Positions 1 through 6,941 are shown, counted from the stretch's first letter. The stretch is 7,663 bases of DNA from CAMYJH01 sp041589735 (GCA_041589735.1 JBFHVA010000169.1:1-7663), one strand, 5' to 3'. Notes: generated by a model not told the origin, from the letters alone. Translations and numbers: made by a program.

Positions 1-1290
1 ATGCCCACCAACACCCAGGCGAGCGTGGAAGAGCTCGAATATCTACTCAGTCACTCCGGCAGCCGGCTCATTTTCACCCAGTCGGAATTCGAACTCACGG
101 CGCAGGCGGCACGGGAACGATGCGCAGGCGTTGAAGACGTGCTGCTATGCGGCGATGGAGACTCGGGCGCGGAGTTTCGAGCGCGCCTGTCGGCACAACC
201 GGATACGCCGCCGAAGGCTGCGCCGCGAAGCGAGGACCTGGTGGCAATCCTGTATACCTCGGGCACCACCGCCAAACCTAAGGGGGTGCTGGTGACCAAC
301 GCCAACTATATCTACGCCGGGGAGACGGTGGCCAAAGCGATTCGCCTCTCGCCTAGGGACCGGCATCTGGCAGTGCTGCCGCTGTTTCACGGCAACGCTC
401 AGTACTATTCCACCATGAGCGCGCTGGTCACCGGAGCGAGCGTCGCGTTGATGGCCCGTTTCAGTGCCAGCCGCTACTTCGATCAGGCGATTGCCCACGG
501 CTGCACCGTGGCCAGCCTGTTCGCCGCTCCGATCCGCATGATTCTGGCCCAGCCCCGCGAAGAGTCACATCGGCGCAACGCGCTCAGAGTGGTGATTTTT
601 GCCCAGAACATCACCGAGTCCCAGTTAAAAGAATGGGAGCAGCGATTCGGTGCTCCCCTTCTCCAACTGTGGGGCATGACCGAGACCATGGGTCCTCCGC
701 TGATGAATCCCATTGACTTCGCTCGCAACAACATGAGCATCGGCTTTCCGGTGATGGGCTACGAAGTCGCGCTTGTCGACGACGATGGCAGTCCGGTGAA
801 ACGGGGGGAGGTGGGCGAGATTGCGGTCCGGGGCGAGCCCGGTTGGACGCTGATGAAAGGCTATTTCGACAATCCGGAAGCCACCGCGAATACGCTCCGG
901 AGCGGCTGGCTGATGAGCGGAGACAATGCCCGCCAGGATGCGAAAGGCTATTTTCATTTCGTTGACCGCGCCAAGGACATGATCAAGCGATCGGGAGAGA
1001 ATGTCGCGGCCAGCGAAGTGGAAGCCGTGATTCTCGAACACCGCTCCGTGTTCGACTGCGCGGTCATCGGTGTTGCGGACCCGATCCGCGACGAGGCTAT
1101 TGTGGCGGTGGTGGTCTTGCGGGAAGGCGAGAAGTTGAGCGAATCCGAGGTCATCGCATGGTGCCGGGAAAGGTTGGCCCGATTCCGAGTGCCGGGGCAC
1201 GTCGTGTTCAAGGATGCCCTGCCGCGCACCTCGGTGGGAAAGGTTCAGAAACACCTTCTCCGTCGCGAGTACGCCGATCTGGCCAAGTGA
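1..1290 (+). CDS. AMP-dependent acyl-CoA synthetase/ligase, CaiC-like, 5' partial
   Basis: Adenylate-forming enzyme that activates a carboxylic acid with ATP to an acyl-AMP and then to an acyl-CoA, probably in the cytosol. Seen: the P-loop-like motif YTSGTTAKPKG at residues 85-95, GMTET at 225-229, SGD at 306-308 (TGD in most relatives), the hinge region VDRAKDMIKRSGEN at 321-334, and the C-terminal catalytic lysine region TSVGK ending at Lys414. From recalled family sequence, the closest match is crotonobetaine/carnitine-CoA ligase CaiC, including the stretch DPIRDEAIVAVVVL. The frame is open from base 1. The first visible residues (MPTNTQASVEELEYLL) match an internal segment roughly 80-90 residues into such enzymes, so the ATG at base 1 is probably an internal Met and the true start lies upstream. 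The stop is TGA at 1288-1290. The substrate cannot be told: a carnitine-like, medium-chain or aromatic acid are all possible. Sure of the family, unsure of the specificity. Confidence 0.93.
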   Translation: MPTNTQASVEELEYLLSHSGSRLIFTQSEFELTAQAARERCAGVEDVLLCGDGDSGAEFRARLSAQPDTPPKAAPRSEDLVAILYTSGTTAKPKGVLVTNANYIYAGETVAKAIRLSPRDRHLAVLPLFHGNAQYYSTMSALVTGASVALMARFSASRYFDQAIAHGCTVASLFAAPIRMILAQPREESHRRNALRVVIFAQNITESQLKEWEQRFGAPLLQLWGMTETMGPPLMNPIDFARNNMSIGFPVMGYEVALVDDDGSPVKRGEVGEIAVRGEPGWTLMKGYFDNPEATANTLRSGWLMSGDNARQDAKGYFHFVDRAKDMIKRSGENVAASEVEAVILEHRSVFDCAVIGVADPIRDEAIVAVVVLREGEKLSESEVIAWCRERLARFRVPGHVVFKDALPRTSVGKVQKHLLRREYADLAK

Positions 1291-1339
1291 AATCTTATTC
1301 GCTGTTTCAAACTGTAGATTACGGGCGGTTCGGCGCCGC

Positions 1340-1368
1340 GCTCTCCCCCGCGGAACGCGGGGGAGAGC
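1340..1368. repeat. Perfect 13-bp inverted repeat (hairpin), possibly REP-like
   Basis: The left arm GCTCTCCCCCGCG (1340-1352) is exactly complementary to the right arm CGCGGGGGAGAGC (1356-1368), with a GAA loop. It starts 50 bases after the ligase stop. Neither strand has a T-run after the stem, so it is not a standard intrinsic terminator. The CTCTCCC/GGGAGAG arms resemble the repetitive intergenic palindromes common in GC-rich proteobacterial genomes, but one copy cannot prove repetition. It could still act as a processing or stability hairpin at the 3' end of the ligase mRNA. Confidence 0.7.
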
Positions 1369-1424
1369 AAAGCGCGGGGGCCCGGCAGGGAGCGGGTTAG
1401 AAATGGAGCGACGGGAAGAAATAT

Positions 1425-1446
1425 GCCCTCGAATTGTCTTGAGGGC
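1425..1446. other. Small hairpin in ligase-thioesterase spacer
   Basis: GCCCTCGA (1425-1432) pairs with TTGAGGGC (1439-1446) through eight base pairs, one of them G-U, around a 6-nt loop. Read on the minus strand the stem is followed by the T-rich ATATTTCTT, so a weak minus-strand terminator is possible. However, the nearest minus-strand gene (mutS) ends more than 500 bases away. On the plus strand it lies in the leader of the thioesterase gene. Its function is unknown. Confidence 0.35.
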
Positions 1447-1490
1447 GACTTACCCAGGGGTCGAACCAAAGCCTGCGCCGTGATATCGCT

Positions 1491-1496
1491 GGAGGA
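1491..1496 (+). promoter_or_regulatory. Ribosome binding site of the thioesterase gene
   Basis: GGAGGA is a strong Shine-Dalgarno match, with 11 bases between it and the ATG at 1508. The spacing is slightly long but supports that ATG as the start. Confidence 0.7.
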
Positions 1497-1507
1497 TCTA
1501 GTTAGCA

Positions 1508-1966
1508 ATGAACGAACGTCGTGCAGACTACCGCCCGCAGACCCGCGCGGATTACGTGCATTTTTTGGAAATCCCGACCCGCTGGCTGGACAACGACAAC
1601 TACGGGCATGTCAACAACGTCGTTTACTACGCCTACTTCGATACCGTGGTCAACGAATATCTGATTCGCGAAGGCGGACTCGATATTCATCGTGGCAACG
1701 TCATCGGTGTAGTGGTTGAAACCATGTGCCGCTTCCATCGCTCCTTTACTTTCCCAGAGATCATCGACGCTGGAATGCGGGTCGGGGCGCTGGGAACCTC
1801 CAGCGTGCGTTACGAGATCGGGCTGTTTCACAAGAACCGCGACGACGCCGCCGGGGTGGGGCACTTCGTTCACGTCTTTGTGGACCGGCACACGCGACGG
1901 CCGCGACCGATCCCCGACCTCATACGGGCGAGCCTGGAGCGGCTGGTCCCGAAACCAGGCGACTGA
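1508..1966 (+). CDS. Acyl-CoA thioesterase, hotdog fold (4HBT/FadM-YbgC type)
   Basis: A 152-residue single-domain hotdog thioesterase, predicted to hydrolyse acyl-CoA to the free acid and CoA in the cytosol. Seen: the N-terminal signature RWLDNDNYGHVNNVVYYAYF (residues 25-44), in which Asp30 sits at the place of the catalytic aspartate of 4HBT-type enzymes and the GHVNN stretch starts the long central helix. The length is normal for a one-domain member, and no signal peptide or membrane segment is visible. The ATG is supported by GGAGGA upstream. It follows the ligase on the same strand after 217 bases, so the two may be co-expressed, but the spacer is long and hairpin-rich and a separate promoter is possible. 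The 3' end converges on mutS with 5 bases between the stop codons. The physiological acyl-CoA is unknown. Confidence 0.9.
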   Translation: MNERRADYRPQTRADYVHFLEIPTRWLDNDNYGHVNNVVYYAYFDTVVNEYLIREGGLDIHRGNVIGVVVETMCRFHRSFTFPEIIDAGMRVGALGTSSVRYEIGLFHKNRDDAAGVGHFVHVFVDRHTRRPRPIPDLIRASLERLVPKPGD

Positions 1967-1971
1967 GTTAA

Positions 1972-4566
1972 TCAGGACTTATCCTGTTTCATCGCCGACT
2001 TGAGGCGGTAAACGAGCTCAAGCGCGTCGCGGGGGCTGAGAGTGTCCGGGTTTATATCTTCGAGCAGTGACGCAAGCCGTCCATTCCCGATTCTTTCGGC
2101 GAAAAGATCGATCTGCTCATCGTCGCTCTTAAGACCGGTTGCGCGCGGCTTGAGCTCCAGCTGCTCGAGTATCCCCTTGGCGCGTGCAACCACTTCCTGG
2201 GGGACGCCTGCCAGTGCCGCCACCTGAAGTCCGTAACTGCGACTGGCGGGACCGGGAAGCACCTGATGCATGAAGACAATTCGGTGACCGTGTTCGCGCA
2301 CTTCCAGATGCACATTGGCCATGGCGTCGAACTGCGACGGCAGCTCGGTGAGCTCGAAATAATGGGTGGCGAACAAGGTGAAGGCGCGTACTTTCTGCGC
2401 CAGGTGCGCGGCACAGGCCCAGGCCAGCGAAAGCCCGTCGTAGGTGCTGGTGCCGCGGCCGATCTCATCCAAGAGGACGAGGCTCTGCGGGGTGGCGTTG
2501 TGCAGGATGTGGGCCGTTTCGCTCATCTCCAGCATGAAGGTGGAGCGTCCGCCGGCGAGATCGTCGCCGGCCCCGATGCGGGTGAAGATGCGATCCACGG
2601 GTCCGATGCGGGCGAGCTTCGCGGGCACGTAGCTGCCCACGTGGGCGAGTAATACGATCAGGGCGGTCTGGCGCATGTAGGTGGATTTACCGCCCATGTT
2701 CGGTCCGGTGACGATGAGCATGCGCCGGGACTCGTCGAGACTCAGATCATTAGGTATGAAGGGCTCATCCAGGCTTTGCTCCACCACCGGATGGCGCCCG
2801 GCGACGATATGCATTCCGGGCGCGTCGTCGAGCTCAGGCTGTCGATAGTCCAACGCCTCGGCACGCCCGGCAAAGTTCGCCAACACGTCGAGCTCGGCCA
2901 GCGCACCAGCGGCGCGCTGCAGTTCGGGAAGCATTTCGCCCAGCGCGTCCAGCAGCCCGTCGTAGAGCGCTTTCTCTCTGGCCAGCGCGCGCTCACGGGC
3001 GCTCAAGATCTTGTCCTCGAAAGTTTTCAGCTCCTGCGTCACGTAGCGTTCGGCGCCCTTCAGCGTCTGACGCCGAACGTAATCCGCTGGCGCCCGCTCG
3101 GCGTGACTGCGAGCGAACTCGATGTAATAGCCGTGCACTCGGTTGTAGCCCACCTTGAGGGTGCTGATCCCGGTTCGCTCCCGTTCGCGTTTCTCCAGGT
3201 CATTCAGAAAAGCGTCGGCGTCGGTGCTCAAGCCCCTGAGCTCGTCGAGCTCCGCATCGTAGCCTTCGGCAATGACGCCGCCGTCCCGGATCAGCACCGG
3301 CGGGGTCTCGACCACCGCCTTTTCCAGCAGCGAACGAACGGTAGGAAACTCCGGCGCCCGCTGGAGGATGTCGTCCATCAGCGGGGTGTCTATCTCACCG
3401 GCGAGGCGCCGGATTTCCGGCAGTACGCAAAGAGCCGCGCGAAGCTGGGCCAGATCCCGCGGCCTTGCCGACCGAAGCGCCACTCGCGACAAGATACGTT
3501 CCAAATCGCCGATTTCCCCAAGCAGATCACTTAAGGCGTTTCGCCGGGGCGACTCGAGCAAGGCCCCGACGCAATGATGGCGAAAGCGCAGAAGTTCGCG
3601 ATCGCGAAGGGGCGCGGCGAGCCAGCGCCGAAGCAGGCGGCTGCCCATGCTGGTGGTGGTGCGATCGAGAATGTCCACCAGGGTCGTGCCGGCTTCTCCG
3701 CTCAAGGTGCGAACGATTTCGAGGTTCCGGCGCGTGTGGGCGTCCAGAACGATGCAGTCCTCCCGGCGCTCGAGTTTGAGGCTGCGGATGTGGGGCAGGG
3801 CGGCGCGCTGGGTGTCCTTGGCGTATTGCAGCAGGCAGCCCGCCGCGCCGACGGCGAGATCCGCGGACTGAAGCCCGAAGGCAGTGAGGTCGCGGGTTCC
3901 GAACTGCGCGCACAGCGACCGCCTCGCGGTGTCGGTATCGAAATGCCAGGGCGGCATGCGCCGCACACCGGGGCGGCGCTCGAGCCCCTCCACGGAGGGG
4001 GTGTCCTCGCTCAAAAGCACCTCCGCCGGCTGCAGCCGTTCCAGCTCCGAGGTCACCGCCTCCGGGCCGTCGAGCTCCATGCAGGCGTAGGCCCCGCTGG
4101 AAAGCTCCAGCGCCGCAAGGCCGAAGCGGCCGTCGGCCGCGTGCAGAGCGCAGAGCAGATTCTGCTGCCGTTCCTCCAGCAGCGCCTCTTCGGTGAGGGT
4201 GCCCGGCGTGATAATGCGCGTGACGCGCCGCTCCACCGGTCCCCGGCTTTCCGCCGGGTCCCCGATTTGCTCGCAGATGGCCACTGATTCGCCCTGCCGC
4301 ACCAGCTTGGCCAGATAGGACTCCACCGCGTGCACCGGCACCCCGGCCATCGGGATCGGCTCGCCCCCGGACTGGCCGCGGCGGGTCAGCGCGATGTCCA
4401 GAAGCGAGGCGGCTCGCCGGGCGTCGTCGAAAAACAGCTCGTAGAAGTCCCCCATGCGGTAGAAAAGGAGGGTGTTGGGGTGCTCCGCCTTGATACGGAG
4501 ATATTGCCGGATGACGGGCGTGTGTCGGGCTTCGGCGCTTAAGATCATGGTCGGGATTCGGGGCAC
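1972..4566 (-). CDS. mutS: DNA mismatch repair protein MutS
   Basis: Recognises base mismatches and small loops in newly replicated DNA and, as an ATP-driven sliding clamp, recruits MutL. Seen in order: the mismatch-reading motif GDFYELF (Phe41 and Glu43 contact the mispair in the family), connector and lever/clamp regions, Walker A GPNMGGKST at 621-629 (Lys627), Walker B LLDEIGRGTSTYDG with Asp700-Glu701, and the FATHYFEL histidine motif. QIDLF at 818-822 is an excellent beta-clamp-binding motif, and the last ~30 residues (DTLSPRDALELVYRLK) match the E. coli tetramerisation helix. The 864-residue length is close to the 853 of E. coli, and no catalytic residue is missing. Start: the GTG at 4566 has AGGA just upstream but only 4 bases away. 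The ATG at 4548 (858 aa) fits the family N-terminus slightly better but lacks a clear ribosome binding site. The stop is TGA at 1974-1972. I see no convincing promoter upstream. Confidence 0.98.
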   Translation of the reverse strand: MPRIPTMILSAEARHTPVIRQYLRIKAEHPNTLLFYRMGDFYELFFDDARRAASLLDIALTRRGQSGGEPIPMAGVPVHAVESYLAKLVRQGESVAICEQIGDPAESRGPVERRVTRIITPGTLTEEALLEERQQNLLCALHAADGRFGLAALELSSGAYACMELDGPEAVTSELERLQPAEVLLSEDTPSVEGLERRPGVRRMPPWHFDTDTARRSLCAQFGTRDLTAFGLQSADLAVGAAGCLLQYAKDTQRAALPHIRSLKLERREDCIVLDAHTRRNLEIVRTLSGEAGTTLVDILDRTTTSMGSRLLRRWLAAPLRDRELLRFRHHCVGALLESPRRNALSDLLGEIGDLERILSRVALRSARPRDLAQLRAALCVLPEIRRLAGEIDTPLMDDILQRAPEFPTVRSLLEKAVVETPPVLIRDGGVIAEGYDAELDELRGLSTDADAFLNDLEKRERERTGISTLKVGYNRVHGYYIEFARSHAERAPADYVRRQTLKGAERYVTQELKTFEDKILSARERALAREKALYDGLLDALGEMLPELQRAAGALAELDVLANFAGRAEALDYRQPELDDAPGMHIVAGRHPVVEQSLDEPFIPNDLSLDESRRMLIVTGPNMGGKSTYMRQTALIVLLAHVGSYVPAKLARIGPVDRIFTRIGAGDDLAGGRSTFMLEMSETAHILHNATPQSLVLLDEIGRGTSTYDGLSLAWACAAHLAQKVRAFTLFATHYFELTELPSQFDAMANVHLEVREHGHRIVFMHQVLPGPASRSYGLQVAALAGVPQEVVARAKGILEQLELKPRATGLKSDDEQIDLFAERIGNGRLASLLEDINPDTLSPRDALELVYRLKSAMKQDKS

Positions 4567-4669
4567 CGGGTCCTAAGCGAGAAATGCCAATCGTCCCTGA
4601 TGCGTGCCCGCAGTGTAACCAAGGGCCTGGTCAAATACAGCCGCCTCGAATTCGGGCGGCGGGCGGTTA

Positions 4670-4697
4670 CTTGAATCCCGCCGCACCGCACCCATAT
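4670..4697 (+). promoter_or_regulatory. Candidate sigma-32 (RpoH) heat-shock promoter for htpG
   Basis: CTTGAAT (4670-4676) matches the -35 consensus CTTGAAA at six of seven positions. After 13 bases, ACCCATAT (4690-4697) matches the -10 consensus CCCCATNT at every fixed position but the first. Transcription would start near 4704, giving a leader of about 90 bases before the ATG at 4795. htpG is a classic RpoH-regulon gene, which supports the call. The start site is inferred, not seen. Confidence 0.72.
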
Positions 4698-4706
4698 TTG
4701 AAAGCA

Positions 4707-4737
4707 CGCGCGGCGCCCGTACCGGCGGGGCCGCGCG
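4707..4737 (+). other. GC-rich hairpin at predicted 5' end of htpG mRNA
   Basis: CGCGCGGC (4707-4714) pairs with GCCGCGCG (4730-4737). Past a one-base bulge (G4715), CCCG (4716-4719) pairs with CGGG (4726-4729), closing a 6-nt loop: 12 pairs, nearly all G-C. It begins within a few bases of the predicted transcription start and ends 57 bases before the start codon, leaving the ribosome binding site free. There is no T-run, so it is not a standard terminator. A role in protecting the mRNA 5' end is an inference. Confidence 0.5.
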
Positions 4738-4776
4738 GGGGCGCGTAATCCGCTGATGCAACAATCCGGAAAGCCC

Positions 4777-4782
4777 AGGGAG
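4777..4782 (+). promoter_or_regulatory. Probable ribosome binding site of htpG
   Basis: AGGGAG lies 12 bases upstream of the ATG at 4795. The spacing is long but this is the best Shine-Dalgarno-like site here. It lies inside the reading frame of the alternative start at 4756, which argues for the downstream ATG. Confidence 0.5.
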
Positions 4783-4794
4783 TCACTCATAGCA

Positions 4795-6783
4795 ATGGCT
4801 GAATCGCAGGCGAAAGAAACTCATGGCTTCCAGACCGAGGTCCGCCAGCTCCTCGATCTGATGATCCACTCGCTTTACAGCAATAAAGAGATATTTCTTC
4901 GAGAGCTCATATCCAACGCGTCCGACGCGGCGGACAAGCTTCGATTCGAATCGCTTTCAAACGACGCTTTGTACGAGGGCGACGGTGATCTCAAGATCCG
5001 GGTTGCTTACGACAAGGACGCGCGCACCATCAGCGTAAGCGACAACGGGATCGGCATGAGTTACCAGGAAGCCATCGACAACCTGGGCACCATCGCCAAA
5101 TCCGGAACCCGTCAGTTTTTCGAGGCGCTGACGGGGGACCAGGCCAAGGACGCCCAGCTCATCGGGCAGTTCGGCGTAGGATTCTATTCAAGCTTCATTG
5201 TCGCCGACCGGGTGACGGTGACCTCACGGCGCGCAGGAACAGGGCCCGAGGACGGCGTGCGCTGGGAGTCCGACGGTGAAGGCGAGTTCAGCGTAGAGCA
5301 TATGGAAGTTCCCCGACGCGGCACCGAGGTAGTTCTACATCTGCGCGACGGCATGGACGAGTTCCTCGACGGGTTCCGGATCCGATCGATCATCAAGCGA
5401 TTCTCGGATCATATTTCGCTACCGATCCTGATGAACAAAGAGGACGACGAAGAGGGCGAGGAAACCGTCAACAGCGCTACCGCGCTCTGGACCCGTGCCA
5501 AGCACGAAATTAAAGTGGAGGAATACCACGAGTTCTACAAGCACGTGGCTCATGATTTCGAGGATCCGCTCGTCTACGTGCACAGCAAGGTGGAAGGCAA
5601 GCTGGAATACACTTCCCTTTTGTTCATTCCGTCCCGGGCGCCGTTCGATCTCTGGGATCGCAACGTTAGACGCGGCGTCCATCTCTACGTGCGTCGCATC
5701 TTCATCATGGACGACGCCGAGCAGCTAATGCCGGCTTACCTGCGGTTTGTCCGCGGCGTCATCGATTCCTCGGACCTGCCGCTCAATATTTCTCGAGAAA
5801 TCCTGCAGCAGAACAAGCAAATTGACGGCATCCGTTCGGGCTCGGTTAAGAAGGTTCTGGACCTGCTCGTGAACGTTGCCGAGAACGACGCGGACAAATA
5901 CGCGAAGTTCTGGAAAGAGTTCGGCAAGGTGCTGAAGGAAGGTATTGTCGAGGATGCGAAGAATCGCGAGAGTATCGCCAAGCTGTTGCGATTTTCATCC
6001 ACGCGCTCGGACCCGGGAGCGCATTCCGTGTCCCTCGACGATTATGTCTCTAGGATGCGTGACGGGCAGAAAAAAATTTATTACATCACCGCGGACAATG
6101 ACGCTACGGCGAGAAACAGTCCGCATCTTGAGGTATTCAAAGAGCATGAAGTCGAGGTGCTTCTACTTACCGACGAGATCGACGAGTGGCTTGTGAATCA
6201 TCTGCACGAGTATCAAGGTAAGGAACTTCAGTCGGTCACCAAGGGCGAAATCGATCTCGACGAGTTGGCGACCAAAAAGAAGGAGCAAAAGAAAAGCGAA
6301 GACGGACAGGTCCATCAGGAGATGGTTGAGCGATTCAAGCAAGCGCTGGGCAGCAAGGTGAAGGACGTGCGCGTCACCGGCCGTCTCACCGCTTCGCCCG
6401 CTTGCCTGGTCGCCGACGAGCACGACATGGGCGCGCACCTGGAGCGCATCCTTAAAGCCGCGGGGCAGGAAATCCAGAGATCGAGCCCGATACTGGAAAT
6501 CAACCCGGATCACTTCATGGTCCGGCACGTATCGGAAGCGGCCGACGCCGACAAGCGCAAGGAATGGGCGGGCATTATTTTTGACCAGGCGCTGTTGAGC
6601 GAGGGTGGGCAGCTGGACGATCCGGCCGGCTTCGTAAAGCGCCTCAACCAGCTCGTTTACTCGGAGATGCTCGCCCGAGGCCCTTCAGGCTCCGCAAAAG
6701 ATTCCCGCGAGAAAAAGAAAAAATCTTCGGCGAAGAAGACGACGAAAAAGCGGCCTTCCTCCAGCAAAGCTGCTCAGAAATAG
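4795..6783 (+). CDS. htpG: Molecular chaperone HtpG (bacterial Hsp90)
   Basis: Cytosolic ATP-dependent dimeric chaperone that remodels client proteins, often with DnaK, under heat and other stress. Seen in the 662-residue product: the N-terminal GHKL ATPase with ELISNASDAADKLRF (Glu37 is the expected catalytic glutamate, Asn41 the Mg-binding residue), SDNGIGM (82-88, Asp83 contacts adenine), GTIAKSGT, and GQFGVGFYSSFIVA forming the ATP lid. The middle domain includes EYTSLLFIPSRAPFDLWDR, the FIMDDAEQ-MPAYLRFVRG region and SREILQQNK. The C-terminal dimerisation domain ends near LNQLVYS. Start: the ATG at 4795 aligns with the family N-terminus (MAESQAKETHGFQTEV against E. coli MKGQETRGFQSEV). 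An in-frame ATG at 4756 would add 13 atypical residues. Oddity: E. coli HtpG ends at the LNQLVYS position, but here 39 more residues follow, with 11 Lys, 3 Arg and many Ser. A sigma-32-like promoter lies upstream, so heat-shock control is likely. Confidence 0.97.
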   Translation: MAESQAKETHGFQTEVRQLLDLMIHSLYSNKEIFLRELISNASDAADKLRFESLSNDALYEGDGDLKIRVAYDKDARTISVSDNGIGMSYQEAIDNLGTIAKSGTRQFFEALTGDQAKDAQLIGQFGVGFYSSFIVADRVTVTSRRAGTGPEDGVRWESDGEGEFSVEHMEVPRRGTEVVLHLRDGMDEFLDGFRIRSIIKRFSDHISLPILMNKEDDEEGEETVNSATALWTRAKHEIKVEEYHEFYKHVAHDFEDPLVYVHSKVEGKLEYTSLLFIPSRAPFDLWDRNVRRGVHLYVRRIFIMDDAEQLMPAYLRFVRGVIDSSDLPLNISREILQQNKQIDGIRSGSVKKVLDLLVNVAENDADKYAKFWKEFGKVLKEGIVEDAKNRESIAKLLRFSSTRSDPGAHSVSLDDYVSRMRDGQKKIYYITADNDATARNSPHLEVFKEHEVEVLLLTDEIDEWLVNHLHEYQGKELQSVTKGEIDLDELATKKKEQKKSEDGQVHQEMVERFKQALGSKVKDVRVTGRLTASPACLVADEHDMGAHLERILKAAGQEIQRSSPILEINPDHFMVRHVSEAADADKRKEWAGIIFDQALLSEGGQLDDPAGFVKRLNQLVYSEMLARGPSGSAKDSREKKKKSSAKKTTKKRPSSSKAAQK

Positions 6784-6790
6784 CCCCTAC

Positions 6791-6849
6791 TTCGAGCCCG
6801 GAATTCAGCCCTGACTCTGTGAGCTCGAATCGGGACCGGCCGAAGCCGG
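6791..6849 (+). other. Small hairpins downstream of htpG; weak terminator candidate
   Basis: Two inverted repeats follow the htpG stop. TTCGAGC (6791-6797) pairs with GCTCGAA (6823-6829) across a 25-nt loop, and CCGGC (6836-6840) pairs with GCCGG (6845-6849) around a CGAA tetraloop. Only three T residues follow (in CGATTTCC), so intrinsic termination is not well supported. They may help end or stabilise the htpG transcript. Confidence 0.3.
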
Positions 6850-6882
6850 CGATTTCCTGCAAACGCCCATATGGCCCGCTAA

Positions 6883-6895
6883 ACTCAATTTGAGT
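6883..6895. promoter_or_regulatory. 13-nt palindrome upstream of the GAF/HD gene, operator-like
   Basis: ACTCAA and TTGAGT form a perfect 6-bp inverted repeat around a single T, 46 bases before the ATG at 6942. It is a plausible regulator half-site pair, but no known operator is recognised and chance is possible for arms this short. TTGAGT could double as a -35 element, but no fair -10 sits 17 bases downstream. Confidence 0.25.
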
Positions 6896-6941
6896 CTATT
6901 GCAAGGCGCACGATTTTCGTTCCCGCCTGGCGGCCCGGGAC

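Noticed and set aside
625..1254. 209-codon minus-strand open frame inside the acyl-CoA ligase
   Set aside because: The ligase on the plus strand carries all the adenylation motifs across this region, and the minus-strand product resembles no family.
2776..3534. 252-codon open frame on the plus strand inside mutS
   Set aside because: It lies wholly antisense to well-conserved mutS codons. The product is low-complexity, His/Gln/Arg/Val-rich and has no recognisable domain; GC-rich genes often leave such open frames on the opposite strand.
3574..4287. 237-codon plus-strand open frame opposite the mutS N-terminal half
   Set aside because: It is antisense to conserved MutS sequence, has an Ala/Gly/Arg-rich composition typical of a shadow frame, and has no ribosome binding site or family signature that I can see.
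4641..4659. Inverted repeat CCGCC...GGCGG around CGAATTCG
   Set aside because: Only a 5-bp stem can form and the two symmetry centres do not coincide. It is not CIRCE or any other heat-shock operator I know, and is likely chance in GC-rich DNA.
4567..4700. Sigma-70 promoter for mutS on the minus strand
   Set aside because: A TTGACC element exists (4634-4629, minus strand), but no -10-like hexamer is found at 16-18 bases; the nearest, TACACT, is only 11 bases away.
4698..4723. Second, overlapping sigma-32-like promoter (TTGAAA, then CCCGTACC)
   Set aside because: The -35 is perfect, but the -10 diverges from CCCCATNT at key positions and lies inside the strong hairpin.
4756..4794. Upstream in-frame ATG as the htpG start
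   Set aside because: It would add 13 residues absent from the family N-terminus, and the best ribosome binding site (4777-4782) lies downstream of it.
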